From Petrotoga sp. UBA5851 (lineage in GTDB: Bacteria > Thermotogota > Thermotogae > Petrotogales > Petrotogaceae): DNA of 5,009 nucleotides. The position numbers and the translations under genes are program-made. The DNA lies in contig DJGH01000072.1 of NCBI GenBank assembly GCA_002431635.1, forward strand, positions 196,163 to 201,171, read 5' to 3'. This document shows positions 1 through 5,009 of this stretch, one piece after another. A model generated the notes under the pieces. It was not told the DNA's origin. It was given only the letters and a program-made list of their open reading frames with translations, and ran no database searches. Each line of letters opens with the position of its first letter. Position 1 is the first letter of the stretch.

Positions 1-458
1 CTATCTTCAAAAAGGAAAGAACAGGATTACTATATTTTTTTGTAGGTGGAATAGCAATTTGGATAATGATTACAGGTGTTTTATATCATGTATTTCTTTC
101 TGCGATTCATAATCCCTCCGGAATAAAAAGTATAACGAACATTGTACTTCATTATGTTGTTCCATGGAGTATGGTAGGTTATTTCGCTGTTTTTTTCGAT
201 AAAAAATACATAAATTGGATATTTCCCTTATTGTGGACATCATATCCTATAATTTATCTTATAATTTCACTCATACGTGGGAAAATCCAAGGCTTTTATC
301 CTTACTGGTTTATCAATCCCACAGCCGAATATCCAGCTGGAATCGGAAGTATGCTAAATGTTTTTTTGTTTGCCTGTGCAATTACCGTTTGTTTTGTCAT
401 TGCAGGGTACATACTTTTGGCATTAAGATATGTTTTATCCAGAAAGATTCGGTTATAA
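1..458 (+). CDS. Pr6Pr family (FAR-17a/AIG1-like) membrane protein, 3' part only
   Basis: The reading frame is open from the left edge (first full codon at 3) to a TAA at 456-458, giving 151 residues of a protein whose start lies outside the window. The first Met at 66 is probably internal, because the upstream codons already encode part of a membrane segment. Four hydrophobic segments are visible, around visible residues 9-29, 46-66, 71-91 and 116-142. Between them are family-like motifs: GVLYHV, LHYVVPWS and a RGKIQGFYPYWF-type loop that joins helices three and four. These match what I know of the bacterial Pr6Pr family, distant relatives of the eukaryotic AIG1/ADTRP membrane hydrolases, usually about 200 residues long; the bacterial function is not established. 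It ends in a basic tail (RYVLSRKIRL), as expected for a cytoplasmic end. No clear terminator follows it. The family call is from motif recognition, without a search. Confidence 0.8.
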   Translation, partial: IFKKERTGLLYFFVGGIAIWIMITGVLYHVFLSAIHNPSGIKSITNIVLHYVVPWSMVGYFAVFFDKKYINWIFPLLWTSYPIIYLIISLIRGKIQGFYPYWFINPTAEYPAGIGSMLNVFLFACAITVCFVIAGYILLALRYVLSRKIRL

Positions 459-463
459 TTCAT

Positions 464-592
464 TTGCACAATAATTATCTTGCCGTCTTTTTGATGTATC
501 ATATCAAGATTATTCTCCGTTTCAGCAAGCTTTTTTTGCACTTTGGCAGGAAATGGTTTTATTTTGTTTTCTAGTCTGATAAAATATTGGTG
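464..592 (-). pseudogene. Possible remnant of a protein-coding gene, about 43 codons, no start codon
   Basis: Read on the minus strand, this stretch gives a hydrophilic, helix-like peptide that includes FIRLENKIKPFPAKVQKK and then LAETENNLDMIHQKDGKI. The charge pattern looks like genuine protein and unlike the usual antisense shadow. The frame is closed upstream by a stop at 620-622 and has no ATG in the coding-looking part; only a GTG (539-541) is available and it has no Shine-Dalgarno sequence. Downstream it runs into the antisense of the Pr6Pr gene end. It could be the tail of a decayed gene left by a rearrangement or an element insertion, or a chance reading of AT-rich intergenic DNA. I do not recognise a family. 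Confidence 0.2.
577..585 (+). promoter_or_regulatory. Putative extended -10 promoter for the 617-2313 operon
   Basis: The sequence TGATAAAAT is an extended -10 element (TGn followed by TAAAAT, five of six matches to TATAAT), placing the start of transcription near 592 and leaving a leader of about 25 bases before the ATG at 617. The region 17 bases upstream (TTTTAT at 557-562) is a poor -35, which an extended -10 can tolerate. A better -35-like TTGGCA at 543-548 lies too far upstream to pair with it. The assignment rests on consensus matching only. Confidence 0.45.
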
Positions 593-616
593 AAGTAAAA
601 AACAAGAGGTGATATT

Positions 617-1546
617 ATGTCAAAAAAGCTAATGGTTATATGTTTTCTGATGGTATCATTATTTGCCTTTGGAATAGACAAGACTTTGGCAAAGAAATTT
701 GATCAGCCGTCAAAAACCACTATCTATAAAATTTATGATAAGATACGGATAGAATGGATAAACGGAAGGTTTTCAGACTCTGATTATTTTCAGGCAAGGA
801 TGGTACTGAATGATTTTTTGGAAGGCTACAGATACAGTGATGAGGAAGTAGCAATCTATATTGCGTTAAAAGAACTTTATGATGGAAAGTACGCAACAGA
901 GTATTACCCAGCAATAAAAGAGTATTATGTCTCAAGATATGTTTATGGCAATTATAATAATAACTGGTCAGATGATGATTATTACGAAAGATATTATAAG
1001 GATTTTACTAAGTACGACAATACTTATTATGGCTTTTCATTTATGTATCCCCGAAGCTGGAACATATTAGACGAGTCCTCAAGCAGATACGGCGGTTACT
1101 TAAAGATGGGAATTTCCAAGTACTACAGCAGCGGATATGTAACTGTTGAGATCAACCAGATAAGCAGATATTACGGACTTACTGATACCGTCGAGAAGTT
1201 TTTAAAGGACATAAACAATCAGGGTGATCCGAATGCTCTGGGAAAAGCGGATGATCCTAATTCTTTGGGCAGGGCAAACGATCCCAATGCGCTTGGAAAA
1301 GCTAATGACCCTAACTCACTTAAAAAAAGTAGTTCGTCAGCAGTTGTTTTAGATAAGAGTAATTACAGGTTTGGGTCTGATTCTGCCTACAGGGTAACAT
1401 ACACATATAATGGTCAGAAGATAATAAAAATCTGGTCTATACAGAAGGATTATTTGTTTGTGGTTACTTTTGCTGCTGATAATAATACTTTTGATTCTAA
1501 CCTTGAAGCTTTTTATAAATTTCTTGATTCTTTTGAATTTGAATGA
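617..1546 (+). CDS. Exported PsbP-like protein with four internal 9-residue repeats
   Basis: This 309-residue protein begins at an ATG with a good ribosome binding site (AGAGGTGAT at 605-613). Residues 1-25 form a Sec signal peptide: KK, a hydrophobic core, and likely cleavage after TLA. There is no lipobox, so the product is probably secreted or loosely wall-associated. Residues 26-100 form a mostly helical region I do not recognise. Residues 101-140 are very Tyr-rich (12 Tyr in 40). Residues 137-308 resemble the PsbP/Mog1 fold common in clostridial exported proteins: YGFSFMYPRSWNI at the start, a closing strand region IWSIQKDYLFVVTF, and a final YKFLDSFEF. The fold is interrupted by four 9-residue repeats at 203-238. 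Bacterial PsbP-like domains have no general known activity and I assign none. The stop overlaps the Shine-Dalgarno of the next gene, so the two are co-expressed. The start and export call are firm; the domain call is moderate. Confidence 0.8.
   Translation: MSKKLMVICFLMVSLFAFGIDKTLAKKFDQPSKTTIYKIYDKIRIEWINGRFSDSDYFQARMVLNDFLEGYRYSDEEVAIYIALKELYDGKYATEYYPAIKEYYVSRYVYGNYNNNWSDDDYYERYYKDFTKYDNTYYGFSFMYPRSWNILDESSSRYGGYLKMGISKYYSSGYVTVEINQISRYYGLTDTVEKFLKDINNQGDPNALGKADDPNSLGRANDPNALGKANDPNSLKKSSSSAVVLDKSNYRFGSDSAYRVTYTYNGQKIIKIWSIQKDYLFVVTFAADNNTFDSNLEAFYKFLDSFEFE
1223..1330 (+). repeat. Four in-frame 27-bp (9-residue) tandem repeats
   Basis: The four units are GDPNALGKA, DDPNSLGRA, NDPNALGKA and NDPNSLKKS, each exactly nine codons, giving 108 bases. 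Units alternate DPNAL and DPNSL, which suggests duplication of an 18-residue block. Codons for the same residues differ between units (for example ctg, ttg, ctt, ctt for Leu), so the array is not newly made and the peptide rather than the DNA appears to be conserved. It sits in what should be a loop of the PsbP-like fold. Confidence 0.92.
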
Positions 1547-1560
1547 GGAGGTAAAATATA

Positions 1561-2313
1561 ATGAAAAATAGTTTGTTGCTTGTTTTTATGGGGGTATTGG
1601 TATTCATGTTTTCGGGTTGTGTATTTATTATTTCTCCGTATAATCTCACAGTGTATAATAACACCGAGTATGGCAACGGTGATTCAACATTGATGCAGCT
1701 TTATATAGACGGCGAGTATAAAGATGAGCTTGATACAGGAAGAAGTAAAACCTACTCCTTACCGTTTGGAAACCATGATATAATGATTAAATTAAAACCA
1801 CCATTTTTACACTCAAATTTACACTCAAATGAAGACAGAATCTTTTATCTCTCATACTATCTTAACGATAATTCGAAAATAAATACATCCTTTGATATAA
1901 TACCCGATAAAGCTTATAAAGCAAGGATAACCAACAACAGTGTTTATTCAAATGATGGCAATAGGTCAACTTTGATAGCAGTTTTTATGAACCGTCAAAA
2001 AATAGGTAAAATAAAGACGTACGACTATGTTGACACTATGGTAGACAGAGGATATAACGGTATTACACTGGAGTTCCAGCCAGTTACAAACCATTGGAGC
2101 GAAAACAGGGCATATCACGTAATTAAGGATATTTCTTCAGATGTCAGTTATAATACATACGATATAGCAATAAGTCAGAACCAGACAAGACAGCTTGAAA
2201 GCAGAGCAACACAGGAAAATTATAATGATTTGGGAGCAGCACAGAATGGAATTCTCTATACAATAACCTCTACACCACCTGAAGAAAAGTTAGTTGCCAC
2301 AGAAATAGAATAA
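1561..2313 (+). CDS. Putative lipoprotein of unknown function
   Basis: This 250-residue protein starts at an ATG eight bases after a near-perfect Shine-Dalgarno (AGGAGGT, 1546-1552) that overlaps the TGA of the preceding gene; the intergenic gap is 14 bases. Residues 1-20 are a lipoprotein signal: a KN start, a hydrophobic core and a lipobox FSGC with the modified Cys at position 20, so the mature protein should be anchored to the outer face of the membrane. The rest is hydrophilic and looks beta-rich. Residues 47-80, with LYIDGEYKDELDTG followed by a YSLPFGNHDIMIKL stretch, are reminiscent of PEGA-type surface domains (small strand, Gly-rich turn, 'lp.G.h' pattern), but the match is weak. 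Residues 83-90 are a fresh LHSN-LHSN duplication. The C-terminal 45 residues are Gln/Asn-rich. I do not recognise a specific family. Its last codons lie inside the transcription terminator. Confidence 0.78.
   Translation: MKNSLLLVFMGVLVFMFSGCVFIISPYNLTVYNNTEYGNGDSTLMQLYIDGEYKDELDTGRSKTYSLPFGNHDIMIKLKPPFLHSNLHSNEDRIFYLSYYLNDNSKINTSFDIIPDKAYKARITNNSVYSNDGNRSTLIAVFMNRQKIGKIKTYDYVDTMVDRGYNGITLEFQPVTNHWSENRAYHVIKDISSDVSYNTYDIAISQNQTRQLESRATQENYNDLGAAQNGILYTITSTPPEEKLVATEIE
1807..1830 (+). repeat. Perfect 12-bp tandem duplication inside the lipoprotein gene
   Basis: TTACACTCAAAT occurs twice with no gap and no mismatch, at 1807-1818 and 1819-1830. It is in frame and adds one extra LHSN tetrapeptide (residues 83-90). 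Identity at every base points to a recent slippage event. Confidence 0.9.
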
Positions 2314-2342
2314 AGACGGGGAAACCCGTCTTTATTCTATTT
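2303..2342. terminator. Bidirectional intrinsic terminator between convergent operons
   Basis: An 18-bp perfect inverted repeat (2303-2320 pairing with 2325-2342) closes on a GAAA loop (on the + strand) at 2321-2324. The core AAAGACGGG/CCCGTCTTT is followed in both directions by a T-rich run (TTTATTCTATTT), so it can work for transcripts from either side. The TAA of the lipoprotein gene (2311-2313) and the stop of the GlmL gene (2332-2334 on the minus strand) both lie within the arms, so neither mRNA has a 3' untranslated region before the hairpin. Confidence 0.92.
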
Positions 2343-3690
2343 TGGCGATATCTTTTTTTAGTAACTCAATAGCGCTTTGTCTATCTATGGTTGACAGTAT
2401 ACCTATAGGAGCAAAAATATAATCCTTATCATAATACAAAGATGTTTTGTTTTCAATAGGAAGCAGTTCATCTTTGTTAGGAGATTCAAAGATACTCTTC
2501 ATAACTTCTTTACGATATCTTGATCTTGAAAGCATTCCCCCGGTACCAAAGATATGCTTTACTGCTGTCAGATCCTTTCCCTGAGCTGTTTCAATTCTTC
2601 CGGTCGGTCCGAAAAGAAAACCTTTTTTCCCGGCATGCCTTCTTATAGCTGTTTTGAAACAATACTTCGCAAGTGAAGCGGCAAATTCTTCTTGTCTGAG
2701 AGTTTTTGGATAAGGCGATATCTGCGCAAAAAGTTCATCAAAATCACTGAACTCTATTCTGAGTTTATCCGGAGTAATCAGTTCTATAACGTTATGAGCA
2801 TTAACGTATAGTCCGAGATCTCCCTCAACGGATCTTTTAGAACGGGGCTCGGGAGAAACAAGTATCCGCTGAATCTGTGGATCTCCATCTGTAACAGAAT
2901 CAACATCAGTTGTAGCTCCTCCTATATCTACGGTAAGAACATCTCCAAAAACTTCTGAAAGCAGCTCGGTTGTTATCATAACAGCTCCGGGTGTTGTAAG
3001 CACCTGTCCGTTAACAATAGAGTATATTTTTTCCATTCCGGGCGCATGTATTATATGTTTGGAAAATACTTCCTGTATACATTTGCGGGCAGGTTCTACA
3101 TTAAGATGATCAACCTGCGGATAAACGTTTTCGGTTATTATCAGTTCTTTTCCTTTTTGTTCAAATATTTGCGCCGCCTCATCACGCAATACGCAGTTGC
3201 CGGCATATATAACAGGGCAGTTCATATTCATGTTGGCAATAATTTCGGCATTATGTATTATGGTCGATTCTTCTCCATAATCAACTCCTCCGGCAAGAAG
3301 CATTACTTTGGGATTAATCTTGTATATTTCGTTTACCTGGGAGTGTCTCATCATTCCTGCTGTAGCAAATTTTAGAACTGCTCCGGCTCCAAGGGCGGCT
3401 TCCTTGGCTGCTCTTACGGTCATATCATAAACAAGACCGTGGACGGTCATTTTAAGACCGCCCGCGGCTGAAGAACTTGCTAAAAGTATTTCCCAATCAA
3501 CTTTTTCATTTATCTTCTTTTCCAAGTCTTTTACTGCACCCTGTATACCAATAGTAACATCACCTTCAGAAACAGTGGTATAGTGTTCTCCCTGAGCCTG
3601 AATTCTTGGATTTTTACCGTTAATACCGGTAAGTGCGGTAAGAACTGTAGTTGTACTTCCTATTTCAGCAATCAGAACATCGGCTTTCAT
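2332..3690 (-). CDS. glmL: GlmL/MutL-family ATPase, accessory protein of B12-dependent glutamate mutase
   Basis: This 452-residue protein matches the GlmL (MutL) family, typically about 460 residues; it is not the mismatch-repair MutL. Characterised relatives are encoded beside glutamate (methylaspartate) mutase or D-ornithine/lysine aminomutase and are thought to be ATP-dependent reactivating chaperones for the cobalamin enzyme. Visible landmarks of the ASKHA ATPase fold are a first phosphate loop LIAEIGSTTTVLTAL (residues 6-20), a second phosphate loop VDIGGATTDVDSV (254-266), a family-typical KRSVEGDLGL (285-294) and an adenosine-binding FGTGGML (381-387). There is no signal peptide, so it is cytoplasmic. 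Its ATG follows the aminotransferase stop after one base (TAA-C-ATG) with only a weak GAG upstream, so translation is probably coupled. No mutase S or E subunit is in the window, so its substrate enzyme is unknown. It ends in KIE inside the shared terminator. Confidence 0.85.
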   Translation of the reverse strand: MKADVLIAEIGSTTTVLTALTGINGKNPRIQAQGEHYTTVSEGDVTIGIQGAVKDLEKKINEKVDWEILLASSSAAGGLKMTVHGLVYDMTVRAAKEAALGAGAVLKFATAGMMRHSQVNEIYKINPKVMLLAGGVDYGEESTIIHNAEIIANMNMNCPVIYAGNCVLRDEAAQIFEQKGKELIITENVYPQVDHLNVEPARKCIQEVFSKHIIHAPGMEKIYSIVNGQVLTTPGAVMITTELLSEVFGDVLTVDIGGATTDVDSVTDGDPQIQRILVSPEPRSKRSVEGDLGLYVNAHNVIELITPDKLRIEFSDFDELFAQISPYPKTLRQEEFAASLAKYCFKTAIRRHAGKKGFLFGPTGRIETAQGKDLTAVKHIFGTGGMLSRSRYRKEVMKSIFESPNKDELLPIENKTSLYYDKDYIFAPIGILSTIDRQSAIELLKKDIAKIE

Positions 3691-3691
3691 G

Positions 3692-4843
3692 TTATTTTCT
3701 CAGTTCGGCTACGAATTTTTCAAGTCTGTCGGCAGCTTTTTCAAGCATCTGCATTGAAGTAGCAAACGATATTCTTATATATCCATTTTTGTAGAATCCT
3801 GAGCCTGGAACAACCGCAATCTTTGCATCCTCAAGCAGTTTCTGAGCAAAAACCGAATCTTCCATTCCGAACTCTTCAACATTTATAAACACATAAAATG
3901 CTCCGGCAGGTTTTACAAACTTTAGTCCAATTTTATTCAGCCTTGAGCTTATATAGTCTCTTCTGTTTTTAAACTCTTGGTACATTGGCATGACATCATA
4001 ATCAAAAGCAGCCATTGCTGCATACTGTGACGGAGTATTGATATTCGATGTTGCATGAGACTGTATTTTTGATACTTCCTTCATAAGTTTCTGAGGACCT
4101 GTACAGTAGCCTACTCTCCATCCGGTCATTGACCATGTCTTTGAGAATGCGTTAACTATGGCTGTCCTTTCCTTCATATCTCCTATTGTGGCAATTGAAG
4201 TAAACTGTCCATCATACACCAACAGTTCATAGACTTCATCACTCAGAACAAGTATCTCATTTTCTTTTGAAATCTTTGCTATTATTTCAAGGGTGGATCT
4301 TGGATAAACCACACCTGTGGGATTGTTGGGCGAGTTAATCATGATAACTTTTGTTTTTGGGGAAAGATATCTTCTTATCTTTGATTCTGTGGGAAGAAAT
4401 CCTTCGTCTTCATCAAGCGGAACATGAACCGGTACACCGCCCACCATTTTTATCTGTGCATCATAGCTTACCCAGGAAGGATCAAAAATCATTACTTCGT
4501 CACCAGGATTTATCATGGCAAGAAGTATATTGTATATAGCCTGTTTTCCACCATTTGTTACAACAATATCGTTTGGATCATACTTAATATCCAATCTTTT
4601 ATTCAGGTACTCTGAAATTTTCTTTCTGAGATCAAGGATACCTTTTGCATCGGTATACTTGGTTTTCCCTTCTTTTATTGCTTTGAACGCTGCTTCACAT
4701 ATAGGCTCTGGTGTAGGAAAGTCCGGTTCTCCCGCTGTCAGCTTAACGAGATCAACTCCCTGCTTCTCAAGTTCTATGGCTTTTGCATTTAAAGCAAGAG
4801 TAAGAGAAGGTTCAACTGCTAAAATATTTTTTGAAAAAAGCAT
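3692..4843 (-). CDS. aspC: Class I PLP-dependent aminotransferase, aspartate aminotransferase type
   Basis: This 383-residue cytoplasmic enzyme has the full set of fold-type I aminotransferase residues and the length of the short bacterial (I-gamma) aspartate aminotransferases. Visible are the LTAGEPDFPTP substrate loop (residues 35-45), GGKQAIYN (98-105, PLP phosphate region), Trp124 in DPSWVSY (ring stacking), SPNNPTG with Asn174, SDEVYE with Asp202 and Tyr205, the Schiff-base Lys235 in SKTWSMTGWRVGY with Arg243, and Arg357 in YIRISFA, which binds the substrate carboxylate. The family moves an amino group between aspartate (sometimes aromatic or other amino acids) and 2-oxoglutarate; the exact substrate cannot be read from sequence. 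The start is supported by a strong AAGGAGG at 4853-4859, nine bases upstream. It is first in an operon with glmL, which hints at a dicarboxylic or branched amino-acid pathway. The aspC label is by family and could be aspB or another paralogue name. Confidence 0.88.
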   Translation of the reverse strand: MLFSKNILAVEPSLTLALNAKAIELEKQGVDLVKLTAGEPDFPTPEPICEAAFKAIKEGKTKYTDAKGILDLRKKISEYLNKRLDIKYDPNDIVVTNGGKQAIYNILLAMINPGDEVMIFDPSWVSYDAQIKMVGGVPVHVPLDEDEGFLPTESKIRRYLSPKTKVIMINSPNNPTGVVYPRSTLEIIAKISKENEILVLSDEVYELLVYDGQFTSIATIGDMKERTAIVNAFSKTWSMTGWRVGYCTGPQKLMKEVSKIQSHATSNINTPSQYAAMAAFDYDVMPMYQEFKNRRDYISSRLNKIGLKFVKPAGAFYVFINVEEFGMEDSVFAQKLLEDAKIAVVPGSGFYKNGYIRISFATSMQMLEKAADRLEKFVAELRK

Positions 4844-4875
4844 TCAAGATCTCCTCCTTCAAGGTATAATTTATT

Positions 4876-4903
4876 TGAAAGTACTTTCATGAAATTTTTT
4901 TCA
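4876..4903. promoter_or_regulatory. Two abutting 14-bp palindromes, candidate operator of the aspC-glmL operon
   Basis: TGAAAGTACTTTCA (4876-4889, perfect 14-bp dyad) is followed directly by TGAAATTTTTTTCA (4890-4903), giving two TGAAA-N4-TTTCA sites with centres exactly 14 bp apart. On the minus strand they lie just downstream of the putative -10 and cover the expected transcription start, the classic place for a repressor. The half-site TGAA...TTCA recalls ArgR/AhrC boxes, but those are usually about 18 bp with centres about 21 bp apart, so the regulator is not identified. Confidence 0.55.
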
Positions 4904-4908
4904 TTTAA

Positions 4909-4937
4909 ATTCTATATTATTTTTACTCACAAAACAA
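4909..4937 (-). promoter_or_regulatory. Putative sigma-A promoter of the aspC-glmL operon
   Basis: On the minus strand TTGTTT (-35, 4932-4937) and TAGAAT (-10, 4909-4914, five of six matches) are separated by 17 bases. Transcription would start near 4902, about 59 bases before the ATG. The -35 matches only three of six positions, so the call is moderate; the good -10, exact spacing and adjoining palindromes support it. Confidence 0.45.
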
Positions 4938-5009
4938 ACTTGTCTGGTTTAATATAGCCTAGGAAAACCGCTTTTTCAGACAAATAACTTTGATATTCAT
5001 TGTTAATTG
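4927..5009 (-). CDS. Possible C-terminal end of an upstream gene
   Basis: On the minus strand one frame is open from the right edge (first full codon at 5007-5005) for 26 codons to a TGA at 4927-4929. The peptide ends SYLSEKAVFLGYIKPDKFVL and its composition is protein-like. If it is real, the aspC promoter -35 lies within its last codons and the aminotransferase follows about 83 bases downstream with no terminator between. Twenty-six open codons can occur by chance in AT-rich DNA, and a second frame is open for 16 codons, so this is tentative. I do not recognise the family. Confidence 0.3.
   Translation of the reverse strand, partial: INNEYQSYLSEKAVFLGYIKPDKFVL

Noticed and set aside
215..574. 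Plus-strand frame of 119 codons overlapping the end of the Pr6Pr gene
   Set aside because: It is out of frame with the clearly membrane-type Pr6Pr reading, has no ribosome binding site and its second half is the complement of the possible minus-strand remnant.
1223..1330. CRISPR-like or minisatellite array
   Set aside because: The 27-bp units are contiguous, in frame, have no spacers and vary at synonymous sites, so this is a protein repeat.
3046..3375. Plus-strand frame of 109 codons opposite glmL
   Set aside because: Antisense shadow of a well-supported gene, with aromatic-rich composition typical of such shadows and no ribosome binding site.
4862..4890. A second, closer promoter for aspC using the AATTATACC stretch as -10
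   Set aside because: No -35-like hexamer at suitable spacing, and a start there would leave almost no leader before the Shine-Dalgarno.
4351..4892. Three overlapping plus-strand frames opposite aspC
   Set aside because: They mirror conserved aminotransferase sequence, lack Shine-Dalgarno sites and show no family features.
4888..4905. Canonical ArgR/AhrC ARG box
   Set aside because: The outer TGAA/TTCA bases agree, but the centre differs and the 14-bp centre spacing does not fit the usual pair of 18-bp boxes; kept only as a remote possibility.
4844..4927. T-box or other riboswitch upstream of the aminotransferase
   Set aside because: The leader is under 90 bases, has no T-box-like sequence and no terminator/antiterminator pair; only the two palindromes stand out.
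4940..4983. Inverted repeat TTGTCTG (4940-4946) / CAGACAA (4977-4983) with an inner GGTTT/AAACC pair, as a terminator or structured leader
   Set aside because: The arms are short, separated by an asymmetric eight-base bulge and a 14-base loop, and the T-run after it is broken. It also lies upstream of the predicted promoter and may be inside the end of a gene.

Overview
The window is AT-rich, with strong AGGAGG-type ribosome binding sites, a lipoprotein signal peptide and a GlmL-family ATPase. Together these suggest a Gram-positive anaerobe of the class Clostridia. A cellulolytic Acetivibrio/Ruminiclostridium-type organism is a guess from overall character, not something the sequence proves. 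No tRNA, rRNA, CRISPR array or intact mobile element is visible.

Layout. The left edge (1-458, + strand) holds the 3' part of a multi-pass membrane protein of the Pr6Pr (FAR-17a/AIG1-like) family. A 158-base gap follows. It contains a likely extended -10 promoter and, on the opposite strand, a short coding-looking stretch that may be a gene remnant. Next comes a two-gene + strand operon (617-2313). The first gene encodes an exported protein with a PsbP-like domain interrupted by four 9-residue repeats. The second, 14 bases downstream, encodes a lipoprotein of unknown function. The operon ends in a long perfect hairpin at 2303-2342, which also serves the convergent - strand operon. Both stop codons and the last codons of both genes lie inside the hairpin arms.

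The right half (2332-4843, - strand) is a second two-gene operon: a class I PLP-dependent aminotransferase (aspartate aminotransferase type) followed after one base by a GlmL/MutL-family ATPase, the accessory protein of B12-dependent glutamate (methylaspartate) mutase. No mutase subunit is present in the window, so the partner of this GlmL is unknown. Upstream of the aminotransferase lies a plausible promoter, then two abutting 14-bp palindromes that look like an operator over the transcription start. At the right edge there may be the last 26 codons of another - strand gene.

How the genes work together. The + strand pair encodes two envelope proteins probably made together, with no known function. 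The - strand pair links amino-acid transamination to a protein normally tied to a carbon-skeleton-rearranging amino-acid mutase, which suggests a role in glutamate, aspartate or branched amino-acid metabolism. The most unusual features are the orphan aminotransferase-GlmL pairing, the tandem palindromic operator, the shared coding terminator and the repeat-interrupted PsbP-like protein.
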